Source: GCA-2686295 sp964402995 (GTDB taxonomy: Archaea > Nanobdellota > Nanobdellia > Woesearchaeales > GCA-2686295). From it: a stretch of DNA of 64,000 bases. The notes beneath the pieces are model-generated. The model ran no database searches. It was not told where the DNA came from and saw nothing but the letters and a program-made list of their open reading frames with translations. This document shows positions 41,801-50,547 of this stretch, piece by piece; the stretch's first letter is position 1; each line of letters starts with the position of its first letter. The DNA is taken from contig CAYOEA010000002.1 of the NCBI GenBank assembly GCA_964402995.1, forward strand, positions 1 through 64,000. Direction: 5' to 3'. The translations under genes and the position numbers were made by a program.

Positions 41801-44771
41801 TGAAGATGGTCTGGTTGAAAAAATAGCATGGATCACACCACACTTATCAAACCAAACATTCGAAATTACAATCACAGTTCTGAATGTACAAAGTTACCCT
41901 CTAGTTGGAGCATATTGGACTGTTAGGTTAAATACTAGCGGACAAGCAGACTTAGAAATTACACCATTTAACTACACCACATTCTGGCCAGAACCAAACG
42001 ACTTTGGAAACTTAGAACATGACTTAGAATTTGTTAACTTTAGTTGTGGAAATACAATGTTAAATGATCAACTATGGTTTACAACAAATGTGAGTTGTGC
42101 TGAATTAAATAATATTAGTTGTTATTATGAAAATGAGAGTAATAGAACAATTGCAAAGTATGATGAATTAATGCAAACAAATCTTTCAACTTGGATGGAA
42201 TCAATAATTTTATTCAACTACACTTGTGATGAAAATGTTAGTTTATGGACTGATAGAGTAAAAACACCAGGAGCACACTATATTAACTTCACATTCGGGC
42301 CAAGCAGTGCACATGCACAAAACTGGGCTGTAAAGAGCGCCACATCTATAACCACTAACGTCACAGTCAATATTAGAAGACCAGGCGGAACAAATGTGAT
42401 TACAGGAGGTTTCATGACTCTAAGCGGCACAAGCGGGGATACAGAAGAATGGCACAACACAACATGGACTTATGATTACTCCAAAGACTGCCAAGAAGAA
42501 GGAGACTATGAATTATATGTAGAAGTACTAAGTGAAGGAAATTCAGAAACTCAAAAAGACATAAGTGGACTTTCAGAAGCAATAACTATGTGGGTCGATC
42601 AATGTACAATTGCAGGACTTGGATATGCAGATTGTAGAGTTCATGTATCAAGTAAAAACACGAATGCAGACAAAGACTTTGGTACAAGACTAGATTTAAT
42701 GAATAGTAATTGTAATATCACAAGTGTAACGCACGAAGGATCAGAGTACCATACAACAGAAGGACTAAATAGTTGTACTGGTGGAGAATGTGGAACTTGG
42801 ATAGAAATATACCATGACGTTGGAACAAGCGACAATACAGACGATACTTACTTCGATATAAGATGTGATGATGGAGCTGATGATAACACTCCAATGATGA
42901 TGGATTTAGCAGAAACATGCGGACCTTCAAGTTGTGGAGAAGCAACAGTAGGACTTGGAGGATATGATGATTGTTCAAATCCAACATGTACAGATGGGTA
43001 CACTTACATTGGAGATGATAGTGTAGAATCACTTGGAGGATTCACACTCATAACTTATGAAATAGGAATCTTAGATACATGGGATTGGAATACTGTAACA
43101 ACATACAATATAGATTGGGACTCAAGTCAAGAAGATTGTGACTGTTACAAAGGAGTAGGATATTGGAATATTGGTGGAGATGTAGTAACTTGTTGTGAAG
43201 ATGATGGAAGTGAAAATAAAACAACAAGAAATGTAGATGAAAGTACAATAGATAATGGATATACAGATAATACAAGCGATGATGGATGTTGTGATACAAA
43301 TGATAAATGTGTAGATACAAGTATTTGTTATATATCAGGCGATGTTAGCACAGACATAGATAGTGATGGAGATGAAGATTATTGTAATGCTGGAACATGG
43401 TTTGATTGTAATACAGACTCAGAATGTGCAATAGGAATATTCTGTAATGCAACTAATGATTGTGAAGTATCATACATAAACTTAAGTTATGAATTACCAA
43501 CACCAACAACAAATACAATTCAAATTAACAATCAACAAATAATTAATGTAAGTGTTAGTTCATATGGAAGCACAGTAGACTCATGTACGCTAGAATGGAA
43601 TGGTATAAATGAATCAATGGGGAAAATCGGAAGCGGAACAGAAGTAAGTTGCAATATTACAAAAACAACTATTGATGGAACAACTTATAATTACAAAGTC
43701 TTTGCAAATAATTCAGTTGGAATAATAAATAATACTGCTCTAAGAAGTTTCACAGAGAATAGTTTACCAACAATAACTTACCATAACATAACACCTGTTG
43801 CACCAGATACAACTGATGACTTAAATTGTTCATTTACACTTATAGATTCAGAAAATAATAGTTTAATTGCATATTATCAATGGTATAATGGTACAAATCA
43901 AACATTATCAGGATCAGTTCCAGTAACAAGTGGAATCATAGGCTCAACAATCCTAAGCGCAGAAAATACAAACAAAGATGAAAACTGGACTTGTGAAATA
44001 ACACCTTATGACAACTATGAAAATGGAACTGCAAGTAATATATCTAGAATCATAAATAATAGTGTCGCATCGGTAACATTGTTAACGCCTACTGATGGAC
44101 AAACATTAATAGAATATACTAATAGAACACCAAGACTTACTTGGACTGCAAGCGATCCAGACGGAGATAATATGAGTTACACTATATGGATATCTGAACA
44201 ATCAGACTTTAGTACAATTAATCAAACAACAAGCGGAATTTCAGATATAAAATATACTATGAATGATCTTAAAGTGGACACAATATATTATTGGATAGTT
44301 GAAGCATTTGATGGAGTTTCAAGAGTAAATGCCACTTCCGAGTTCAACTTCACAATACAAAGTTACGAATCAATAACATTTGTAGTTGATACAGTAAACT
44401 TCCCTGAATTAGAAATTGGAGAAACAAACGATACAGACACAGATGCAATCACACCATTTAAGATTAGAAATACAGGAAACGTTTTTGTGAACTTAAGCAT
44501 AAATGCAAGTGAACTATGGGATGGTGCGAGTGCAGCCATACCAAGTGTATACTATAGATTTAAGGCCGATGAAGTAAGTGGTGAAGAAGGAGCATTTACA
44601 ACCGGAAGCAGCACTATGAGTTGGACTAACATGGTTTCAACAGCCACATCGTTCATTAAAGACTTGAACTTTGACTATGATACAGATGAAGCAGAAATTG
44701 ATCTTTATCTGACAGTACCTCCACATGAAATTGCAGGTCAGAAAAATTCAACAATAAGTATAAGCACATAG
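38871..44771 (+). CDS. Giant membrane-anchored, sequon-rich surface protein
   Basis: A 1966-residue protein. Residues 1-83 are highly basic and cytoplasmic, and a single membrane helix spans about 84-103. Then comes a low-complexity Asn/Thr/Ser/Glu region (about 190-430) with dozens of N-x-S/T sequons and a duplicated block. A cadherin-like domain (about 450-545, DPDGDEL) follows, then a Glu/Ile/Asn-rich stalk (about 690-920) and a beta domain with YVDANEDGLVEKIAWITPHLSNQTFEI-type sequence (about 935-1003). A Cys-rich region (about 1050-1540, including the Ca-loop-like DIDSDGDEDYC), a fibronectin-III-like domain (about 1740-1830) and a C-terminal beta domain complete it. ATG overlaps the HTH gene behind GAGGAGG. 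Adhesion or cell-cell contact is likely; function not proven. Confidence 0.8.
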   Translation: MKTLGNKIGRLEKEFTLLHSSKKNLLAQKRRKEITKKDHDFHKKINNSESHKKAYHKEISEQINTAKIERERRRESNKERERKPAIILMIGLIVILSTLVIANFEGITGFATFTREQTLVIEMNESYGPGQYEIELDLENATSLRVSGIGTGEGRIKVLLEMNGTNLTVLDRYVNEEGRNNLITGMVVGDEFTLLEDMLENNANEEVIEEENITEIVDNIETNNETIEIVEENNTSTNATTNETINENISASINENITNNTSSNITDINITIPIELNTSEELNITLNESINLSLNDTIEIDNELNITLNESNNESTNISTNVTSNTTSKVTTNVTTNTSMNLTVNATTNITSNITSNLTSNISANISENITSNASSNITDINITIPIELNTSEELNITLNESIIEELKTIFEDECLETCVATISNAKLIIIVEDMDFTLTQIVYTKKIDNKPPVQTKNLENISFYKEYEINASEYFADPDGDELIYDVKRLDDIRTVIIGNRIIFRTNTTGTYETYVYATDGGSLVKSNTFTIRTGLEENVSLVTEKSIKENVTQLQAEIGKPVKWIKTVQLDNITDTIINLPESSRNIIVKDNNNKQVKEEKISVVENKTRRTLIEYEVDKEIELIKKKIEKADKKDNSKESGKLKSSLIKLKVKKQEIVSGQKLTDKGEETTGSKILNSIRTTVANSDLTGRIIQEIPDAKLDPSIKPIEEATIIPEDKIIVIEDELLEENIVEIVEEIIETNETIVIEENVKEIVNETVEKITDIIEVIEEENITTINSTIDVELNSTSEIKIIEEENNTFLTNITETNNTTRNATIQIENNTKEIIEEIINETNKTNETIIVEEIIEEETLIETPDITQEIIISEEVINETEDIIIGEENNYNSPTNIEEGIGIIIEETAEEYIIEYETEAPEIIEEEINEYKKRVTISSTLHYTEILSYTNITPSPKESIGLHWLVNGSRIEMKNITYVDANEDGLVEKIAWITPHLSNQTFEITITVLNVQSYPLVGAYWTVRLNTSGQADLEITPFNYTTFWPEPNDFGNLEHDLEFVNFSCGNTMLNDQLWFTTNVSCAELNNISCYYENESNRTIAKYDELMQTNLSTWMESIILFNYTCDENVSLWTDRVKTPGAHYINFTFGPSSAHAQNWAVKSATSITTNVTVNIRRPGGTNVITGGFMTLSGTSGDTEEWHNTTWTYDYSKDCQEEGDYELYVEVLSEGNSETQKDISGLSEAITMWVDQCTIAGLGYADCRVHVSSKNTNADKDFGTRLDLMNSNCNITSVTHEGSEYHTTEGLNSCTGGECGTWIEIYHDVGTSDNTDDTYFDIRCDDGADDNTPMMMDLAETCGPSSCGEATVGLGGYDDCSNPTCTDGYTYIGDDSVESLGGFTLITYEIGILDTWDWNTVTTYNIDWDSSQEDCDCYKGVGYWNIGGDVVTCCEDDGSENKTTRNVDESTIDNGYTDNTSDDGCCDTNDKCVDTSICYISGDVSTDIDSDGDEDYCNAGTWFDCNTDSECAIGIFCNATNDCEVSYINLSYELPTPTTNTIQINNQQIINVSVSSYGSTVDSCTLEWNGINESMGKIGSGTEVSCNITKTTIDGTTYNYKVFANNSVGIINNTALRSFTENSLPTITYHNITPVAPDTTDDLNCSFTLIDSENNSLIAYYQWYNGTNQTLSGSVPVTSGIIGSTILSAENTNKDENWTCEITPYDNYENGTASNISRIINNSVASVTLLTPTDGQTLIEYTNRTPRLTWTASDPDGDNMSYTIWISEQSDFSTINQTTSGISDIKYTMNDLKVDTIYYWIVEAFDGVSRVNATSEFNFTIQSYESITFVVDTVNFPELEIGETNDTDTDAITPFKIRNTGNVFVNLSINASELWDGASAAIPSVYYRFKADEVSGEEGAFTTGSSTMSWTNMVSTATSFIKDLNFDYDTDEAEIDLYLTVPPHEIAGQKNSTISIST
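39654..39741 (+). repeat. 88-bp duplicated block, copy A, in the surface-protein gene
   Basis: This 88-bp stretch encodes SSNITDINITIP followed by IELNTSEELNITL and NESI. It recurs 339 bp (113 codons) downstream with only two base differences, keeping the frame. Such near-identity means a recent duplication or ongoing gene conversion. Confidence 0.85.
39993..40080 (+). repeat. 88-bp duplicated block, copy B, in the surface-protein gene
   Basis: Second copy of the block at 39654-39741, differing at two synonymous positions. The segment between the two copies is also sequon-rich but degenerate. Confidence 0.85.
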
Positions 44772-44849
44772 ATTTAAAGTCAATAATTAATCTTTTTTTT
44801 CATTAAATTAAATATATTTAAAAAAGAATTCAAATTAATAAAAATTAAA

Positions 44850-45512
44850 ATGGTAACTAAAAAAGCAGATAAAAAAATTACTGAAATTAAAATAAAAGTT
44901 AAAAAGAGCTCTGCTGCTGTAAACAAAGTTATTGTTAAAAGAATTATTAAGATAGAAAAAGTAAAAACTAATGGTACAAAAGAAGATAAACTTCCAAGAA
45001 CAGTATTCGCACAAGAAAGAGTTTTAATGGAAGATTGTGATGAAGCTAGAGAACTATACAATAAAGGCGTTTATGGAAAAGTACTAAGTGATAAACAACT
45101 TCAATTATCATTACAAGAGGCATTATATTTACTTGATAAAAATAAAATTGTGATTAGTGATGGAAGGAAGAAAAGTTTAACATTTGAAGAATTCTTAAAA
45201 AAAGCAACTAAAAAAGAACCAAATTTCTGGATAAGATTCTGTGTCTACAAAGATATGAGAAGTAGAGGCTACATAGTCAAAACAGCACTTAAATTTGGAG
45301 CTGACTTTAGAATCTATGATAGAGGAATTAAACCTGGTGAAGACCATGCAAGATGGATAGTATATCCTGTACATGAAGGAAGCACACTAACATGGTATGA
45401 TTTCGCTGCTAAAAATAGAGTTGCGCACTCAACAAAAAAAAGATTAATGATGGGTGTTGTAGACGACGAAGGAGATGTAACTTACTGGGAAATCAAGTGG
45501 ATGAGACCATAA
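44850..45512 (+). CDS. endA: tRNA-splicing endonuclease EndA
   Basis: A 220-residue protein with a Lys-rich N-terminal extension (about 1-45), a small N-terminal domain (about 50-115), and the catalytic domain. That domain contains GYIVKTALKFGADFRIYDRG with the catalytic Tyr, PGEDHARWIVYPV with His, and AHSTKKRLMMG with Lys, so the Tyr-His-Lys triad is intact. It cuts bulge-helix-bulge introns from pre-tRNA and pre-rRNA. One catalytic unit suggests the homotetrameric or short type. The basic extension is unusual. Confidence 0.93.
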   Translation: MVTKKADKKITEIKIKVKKSSAAVNKVIVKRIIKIEKVKTNGTKEDKLPRTVFAQERVLMEDCDEARELYNKGVYGKVLSDKQLQLSLQEALYLLDKNKIVISDGRKKSLTFEEFLKKATKKEPNFWIRFCVYKDMRSRGYIVKTALKFGADFRIYDRGIKPGEDHARWIVYPVHEGSTLTWYDFAAKNRVAHSTKKRLMMGVVDDEGDVTYWEIKWMRP

Positions 45513-45609
45513 GTTACAGATAAAATTCTATCTTTTAAAAAAATGAAAAAATCGTATTTAGTCTTAAATCTCTCAAAAGATTTAAAAATTGAGTTCTATT
45601 AAGAAAAGC

Positions 45610-46617
45610 ATGCCGACAAAAGAAGAAGTTCTAAAGGTGTTAAGAGAACAAGGACCAATCATCCCAAACCAAATAAAAAGGTTAGTTGGAGGAGATACTG
45701 TTCTTATAGGTGCAATGCTCTCAGAATTCATTCATAATGGCATAGCAAAATACAGTCATCTAAAAGTTGGCAGTTCCCCAGTTTATTATACTAAAGGTCA
45801 AGAATCAAAGCTTCTAAACTTCAAGAAATATCTAAACCAAAAAGATCAAAGAACAGTGGACTTACTTCGCGAACATAAAATTCTAAAAGATTCAGACCAA
45901 GAAATGTTAATTAGAGTAAGTTCTAGAGAAATAAAAGATTTTGCAAAACAAATAGAAGTCACAATTAAAGGTGAAAAAGTTCTTTATTGGAAATGGTATT
46001 TAACATCAAAAGAAGAAGCAGAAACATTAATTCGAAAAGAATTGAACAAATGGGATAAACCAGTAAAAGAAGAAACAAACAGTAGTAAAGCTACTGAAGC
46101 ACCAAAACCTAAAGTTTTGAGTGAACCAACAGTAGTTAAAACTGAACAAAAAGAAACACGAAATATAGAACAAGAAAAGCCAAAAGAAGTACGAGTTAAA
46201 TCAGAACCAATACAAGTAAAAAAAGAACAAACAACAAGTATCCAAACAGAAAGAAAACCAGCTTTTGAACAAGAACAAACAAGAATGTCACAAGAAGCAG
46301 TTAGTAGTGATGATTTTTCAAAACAACTCCATGATTTTTTTAATAAAAAAGAAGTGAAAGTACTTGAAGAAAATATTATTAGAAAGAATTCAGAAATTGA
46401 ACTTAAACTACTTATTCCTAGTGCAGTCGGAAATATAGAGTACTTTTGTAAAGCAAAAAATAAAAAGAAATGTAACGATGGAGATTTAAGTAGTGCATAT
46501 CTAAAAGGTCAAATGACAAAACTTCCAGTAATGTTCATTACTACAGGTGATGTTACTAAGAAAGCCAAAGATATGTTAATGCATGAGTTTAAAGGATTAG
46601 TGTTAAAACAAATATAA
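45610..46617 (+). CDS. Winged-helix protein with Mrr-like C-terminal domain, unknown
   Basis: A 335-residue protein in three parts. Residues about 1-75 look like a winged helix (EEVLKVLREQGPIIPNQI). About 75-145 is a second small domain (LRVSSREIKDF). After a Pro/Glu/Lys/Thr-rich linker (about 150-240), the last 100 residues have EIELKLLIPSA, YFCKAKNKKKCNDGDLSSAY and PVMFITTGDVTKKAKDML. That order resembles the restriction-endonuclease-like Mrr fold, but a complete catalytic set is not certain. It lies 18 bp upstream of fen1. The in-frame TTG at 45589 is a weaker start than ATG 45610. Confidence 0.55.
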   Translation: MPTKEEVLKVLREQGPIIPNQIKRLVGGDTVLIGAMLSEFIHNGIAKYSHLKVGSSPVYYTKGQESKLLNFKKYLNQKDQRTVDLLREHKILKDSDQEMLIRVSSREIKDFAKQIEVTIKGEKVLYWKWYLTSKEEAETLIRKELNKWDKPVKEETNSSKATEAPKPKVLSEPTVVKTEQKETRNIEQEKPKEVRVKSEPIQVKKEQTTSIQTERKPAFEQEQTRMSQEAVSSDDFSKQLHDFFNKKEVKVLEENIIRKNSEIELKLLIPSAVGNIEYFCKAKNKKKCNDGDLSSAYLKGQMTKLPVMFITTGDVTKKAKDMLMHEFKGLVLKQI

Positions 46618-46635
46618 AAAAATCAGGTTTTAAAA

Positions 46636-47670
46636 ATGGGAACAGCAATAACTGAAATTCTAATAAAAAAAGAAATTAGTATAAAAGATTTACAAGGACA
46701 AATTCTAGCAGTTGATACATTTAACATGCTATACCAATTTATTTCTAGCATAAGACAATCAGATGGAACACCATTGACAGATTCTAAAGGCAGAATAACA
46801 AGTCACTTAATTGGATTATTTAACAGAGTAACAAAATTAATGACAGAAGGAATAAAATTCATCTTTGTATTTGATGGCGAAGTTCCAGACCTGAAGAAAG
46901 CAGAAAGAGAAAGAAGAAAATTAGCAAAACTTGAAGCTCAAGCGAAATATGACGCAGCAAAACAAGAAGAAAATATTGAAGAAATGAAAAAATATGCTTC
47001 AAGAACTTCAAAACTAACATCAAACATGGTAGATGAAGCAAAAGAATTGATTAGAGCACTTGGAATGCCAATAGTAGATGCACCAAGTGAAGGCGAAGCA
47101 CAAGCAGCATATATAGTTTCAAAAGGAGAAGCATACGCAATAGTTAGCCAAGATGCAGACTCGCTTGTTTTTGGAGCACCAATAGTTATTAAAAATTTAA
47201 CAATTGGCGGAAAGAAAAAAATGCCAGGAAGTTATGTGTATAAAAATATAAGTCCTGAAACATTAAGTTTAGCTGAGAACTTGAATAATTTGAAAATAAC
47301 CAATGATCAATTAATAGTGCTTGCAATGCTTGTAGGAACTGATTATAATATTGGCGGAATAAAAGGAATAGGACCAAAGAAAGCTTTAAAACTACTAGAA
47401 ACATATAAAGAAGATTATGAGAAAATATTTGAGGAAGCAAAGTGGAATGATAACTTTGACTTTGAATGGAAATTAGTATATGACACCATAAAAAATGTGA
47501 AAATTACTGACGATTATGATTTAACATTTGAAAAGATTGATACAGAAAAAATAATTGAAATATTAGTAGAAAAACATGACTTTTCAAAAGAAAGAGTTGA
47601 TGGAACAATTGCAAAATTAATGAAAGGAATGCAACCAAAAACTCAGAAAGGACTTGGAGATTTCTTTTAA
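46636..47670 (+). CDS. fen1: Flap endonuclease FEN1
   Basis: A 344-residue structure-specific nuclease that removes Okazaki flaps. The N-terminal block has LAVDTFNMLYQF near residue 25 and FVFDGEVPDLK near 77. The internal block has APSEGEAQAAYI near 150 and VSQDADSLVFG near 172. The helix-hairpin-helix region VGTDYNIGGIKGIGPKKAL lies near 230. The C-terminal QKGLGDFF is a PCNA-interacting PIP box. All acidic metal ligands appear present. The gene follows the winged-helix/Mrr-like gene. Confidence 0.97.
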   Translation: MGTAITEILIKKEISIKDLQGQILAVDTFNMLYQFISSIRQSDGTPLTDSKGRITSHLIGLFNRVTKLMTEGIKFIFVFDGEVPDLKKAERERRKLAKLEAQAKYDAAKQEENIEEMKKYASRTSKLTSNMVDEAKELIRALGMPIVDAPSEGEAQAAYIVSKGEAYAIVSQDADSLVFGAPIVIKNLTIGGKKKMPGSYVYKNISPETLSLAENLNNLKITNDQLIVLAMLVGTDYNIGGIKGIGPKKALKLLETYKEDYEKIFEEAKWNDNFDFEWKLVYDTIKNVKITDDYDLTFEKIDTEKIIEILVEKHDFSKERVDGTIAKLMKGMQPKTQKGLGDFF

Positions 47671-47728
47671 ATTTAGAAATAAAAAAAGAGGATTAAGATT
47701 AATTGGAATAGTATGTTTAGATATTAAG

Positions 47729-47771
47729 AATACGCTGCTTCTAAAAATATGATGATATTAGGCAGAGTATT
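47729..47771 (+). other. Stem-loop between fen1 and the DMT transporter gene
   Basis: AATACGCTGC (47729-47738) pairs with GCAGAGTATT (47762-47771) in 9 of 10 positions around a 23-nt AT-rich loop. A T-rich stretch follows. It could be a termination or RNA-processing element for fen1 mRNA, but archaeal terminators do not usually need a hairpin. Confidence 0.4.
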
Positions 47772-47792
47772 TATTTTATTATAAATTAGAAA

Positions 47793-48662
47793 ATGAATTG
47801 GTTAATGTTTGCAATAGGAGCGGCAATATTCACTGCAGCTGCAGCACTAACTCAAAAAAAAGTTTTGAATAAAGAACATGCACTTGAATTCTCAACAGTA
47901 CTTGCAATACTTAATTTTGCAATTGTGTTTGTTTTCTTACCACAAACAAATTTTGATATTGGATGGGATAAATACTTACTAATCTATGGAGTATCATGGT
48001 TTGCAGCAATAGCATATTTAATGGTTGCAAAAGCAGCAAGACATAGCGAAATATCAGCAGTATCACCAATAATGAATTTTGGACCTGCAATAACTGCAAG
48101 CATGGCATTCTTAGTTCTTGGAGAAAAGATTTCAGCTTTACAAGTTGCAGGAATAGGATTACTCATTTTAGGAATGTATGTTTTAGAAATAAAAAAAGAC
48201 TTGAAAAACTTCTTAGATCCATTCAAAGAATTTGTAAAATCAAAATATAATCACTTCATAATATTCGCATTAATTCTATATGGTTTTACAAGCATAGCAG
48301 ACAGATATATAATGACGCATGGAGTTGGAGTTGAAACATACCAATTCATAGTGCATGGTTTTGTACTTATGAATTATTTGCTAATCATAACAATTTTTTA
48401 TGATGGAATAAAAGGCGTAATTAATGGATTTAAGAGCGCAGGTAAATGGATTCTATTGGTATCAATATTTACTGTAGCATATAGATATATGCAAGCAAAA
48501 GCTGTTTCTATGATGTATGTAGGGCTTGTTTCTGCAATTAAGAGACTATCAAATGTGGTAATCACTTTAGTTGGTGGAAAAATATATCATGAAAAGAACG
48601 TTCTGATAAAAGTCTTAGGGTGTATCATTATGATTTGGGGCGCAGTCTTTATAATAATCTAA
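47793..48662 (+). CDS. EamA/DMT-family membrane transporter
   Basis: A 289-residue protein with about 10 membrane helices in two homologous halves. The end of the first half carries AISAVSPIMNFGPAITASMAFLVLGEKIS-type sequence, the typical EamA motif (P-x5-7-GP and GE), and the second half has GLVSAIKRLSNVVITLVGGKIYHEK, the weaker counterpart. DMT carriers move metabolites, nucleotide sugars or amino acids. Substrate not predictable. Confidence 0.82.
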   Translation: MNWLMFAIGAAIFTAAAALTQKKVLNKEHALEFSTVLAILNFAIVFVFLPQTNFDIGWDKYLLIYGVSWFAAIAYLMVAKAARHSEISAVSPIMNFGPAITASMAFLVLGEKISALQVAGIGLLILGMYVLEIKKDLKNFLDPFKEFVKSKYNHFIIFALILYGFTSIADRYIMTHGVGVETYQFIVHGFVLMNYLLIITIFYDGIKGVINGFKSAGKWILLVSIFTVAYRYMQAKAVSMMYVGLVSAIKRLSNVVITLVGGKIYHEKNVLIKVLGCIIMIWGAVFIII

Positions 48663-48725
48663 TTATAATCAAATAAAGTCTTTAATTTATATAAATTTAA
48701 AAAAGGAAATTACCTTCTAAAGAAA

Positions 48726-50480
48726 ATGCTTGGTGCAAAAACAGAAATCAGAAATGCTGAAGAATTAAAATCCCATCTAATTAATAATGGATTAATGGAT
48801 TTTAATAGAAGAAATAAAGTAGAAGATGGAATGATAATATTCCCCATTACCAAGTCATTTGAAAAAGAAAGAGTGATTATTTTTGAAGTTGATTTACCTA
48901 CAAAAAATAAAAAAACTAGCTGGATAGATGAACTAAATAAAATATTAAGCGCTGAAGAATTAAAAGAAGTTAAGACTGCGCAAGACGTATTAGGTAATAT
49001 AGCAGTAATTGAAATTCCTGAAAACTTAATTTTAAAAGAAAAAGAGATTGCAGAAGCACTATTAAAAACAAATAAACATGTTAAAACAGTACTAAAAAAA
49101 GCAGGCGAACATGATGGAATATTTAGAACACAAAAAATGCAGTGGCTTGCAGGCGAGAATACAAAAGAATCAATCTATTTAGAAAATAACGCCAAAATAA
49201 AAATAAATGTAGAAGAAGTATATTTCAGTCCAAGACTTAGCACTGAAAGAAAAAGAATAGCAGGGCAAGTAAAACCAGGCGAAGAAGTTCTTGTAATGTT
49301 TAGTGGAGCTGCACCATACCCTTGCGTATTATCAAAAAATACAGATGCAAAAAGAATAATTGGAATAGAACTAAATCCTGTTGGACACAAATATGGAATT
49401 GAAAATTTAAAATTAAATAAAATTCATAATGTAAGTTTAATTAATGGAGATGTAAATTCTGTTTTACCAAAAATGTATTCTGAAATTATAGGATTAAAAT
49501 CAGCAATATTAGATGAAGAAATGAATGTTCGACTAGCACAAAATCCTAAAGTGTTTGAATTTCATTTATTTGAAGATGACCTTCCTAAAAATAAAAATAA
49601 ACTTGAAGAATGGATTATAAAATTAAAAGAAAAAGGAATAGAAGTTATTATACACGCACCATTTAGAAAACCAAATGGTGAAAGTTTCAAATTTAATAAA
49701 AAAAACATTGAACATGAATTAAAAATAACTTCAATCATAGGAGAACTATGTAAACAATATGATGCTAAAGCAATAATACACCCAACAAATACTGATTCAA
49801 AAGAAAACGATGATGAAAATATATTAATACAAAATCTAAAAAAATTAAGAAACTATTATGATTATTTTTATTTTGAAAATGAAAATAAAGGAATGTTTGC
49901 AGAAACAAAACAAATAATTAGGATAGCAAAAAATGCAGGAATAAAAAATATTTGTATAGATCTTGCACATGCATACATCTACAACGATAGTAATGATAAA
50001 ATTGAAGAACTAATAAAAGAAGTCCAAAAACAATTTAATACATATTTCCACATAGTAGATAATAATAAAAAAACACATAGTTGTAAAGTTGGAGCAGGTT
50101 TTGTTGATTTTGAAAGAATCATGCCTTATGTCACAAAAGGAATAGCTGAAGTTAGAAGCGAAGATGAAAAAAAAGCAACAGAGATGATCGAAAGTTATAA
50201 TAAATTAATCGATATAATTCCACAATTTGATAGAATATGTATGCCACTACCAAAATCAGCTGAAGACTTTCTAGAAGCAGCATTTAGCGTATCAAAAAAT
50301 GGAACTATAATTCATTTTTATGATTTTTTACATGAAACAGAATTTGATTTATGTGAAGAAAAAGTAAAGAATGCATGTGAGAAATCAGGAATAAAATATG
50401 AAATTATAAGTTTCAATAAATGCGGCCAATACAGCCCTGGTAAATTTAGAGTTTGCTTAGATTTCAAAATCATAAAATAA
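48726..50480 (+). CDS. Trm5-type tRNA (m1G37) methyltransferase with an inserted TIM-barrel domain
   Basis: A 584-residue chimera. Residues 1-250 are the first part of archaeal Trm5: YFSPRLSTER near 167, the SAM motif VMFSGAAPYP near 190, IELNPVG near 214 and INGDV near 239. Motif IV, FDRICMPLPKSAEDFL (501-516), and the rest of the fold come only after about 240 extra residues. The insert (about 252-490) reads as an AP-endonuclease-2-type TIM barrel with metal ligands in order: H310 (IIHAPF), H352 (IIHPTN), E384 or E386, D412 and H415 (DLAHAY), H442 (FHIVD), D461 and E475. Without the insert the length (about 345) equals normal Trm5. The second activity is unknown. Confidence 0.82.
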   Translation: MLGAKTEIRNAEELKSHLINNGLMDFNRRNKVEDGMIIFPITKSFEKERVIIFEVDLPTKNKKTSWIDELNKILSAEELKEVKTAQDVLGNIAVIEIPENLILKEKEIAEALLKTNKHVKTVLKKAGEHDGIFRTQKMQWLAGENTKESIYLENNAKIKINVEEVYFSPRLSTERKRIAGQVKPGEEVLVMFSGAAPYPCVLSKNTDAKRIIGIELNPVGHKYGIENLKLNKIHNVSLINGDVNSVLPKMYSEIIGLKSAILDEEMNVRLAQNPKVFEFHLFEDDLPKNKNKLEEWIIKLKEKGIEVIIHAPFRKPNGESFKFNKKNIEHELKITSIIGELCKQYDAKAIIHPTNTDSKENDDENILIQNLKKLRNYYDYFYFENENKGMFAETKQIIRIAKNAGIKNICIDLAHAYIYNDSNDKIEELIKEVQKQFNTYFHIVDNNKKTHSCKVGAGFVDFERIMPYVTKGIAEVRSEDEKKATEMIESYNKLIDIIPQFDRICMPLPKSAEDFLEAAFSVSKNGTIIHFYDFLHETEFDLCEEKVKNACEKSGIKYEIISFNKCGQYSPGKFRVCLDFKIIK

Positions 50481-50547
50481 TAACAATAATAAAAAATGAT
50501 TCTTAAAAATATATGGAAGTTAAATTAAAATAGACAATAGAATAAAA

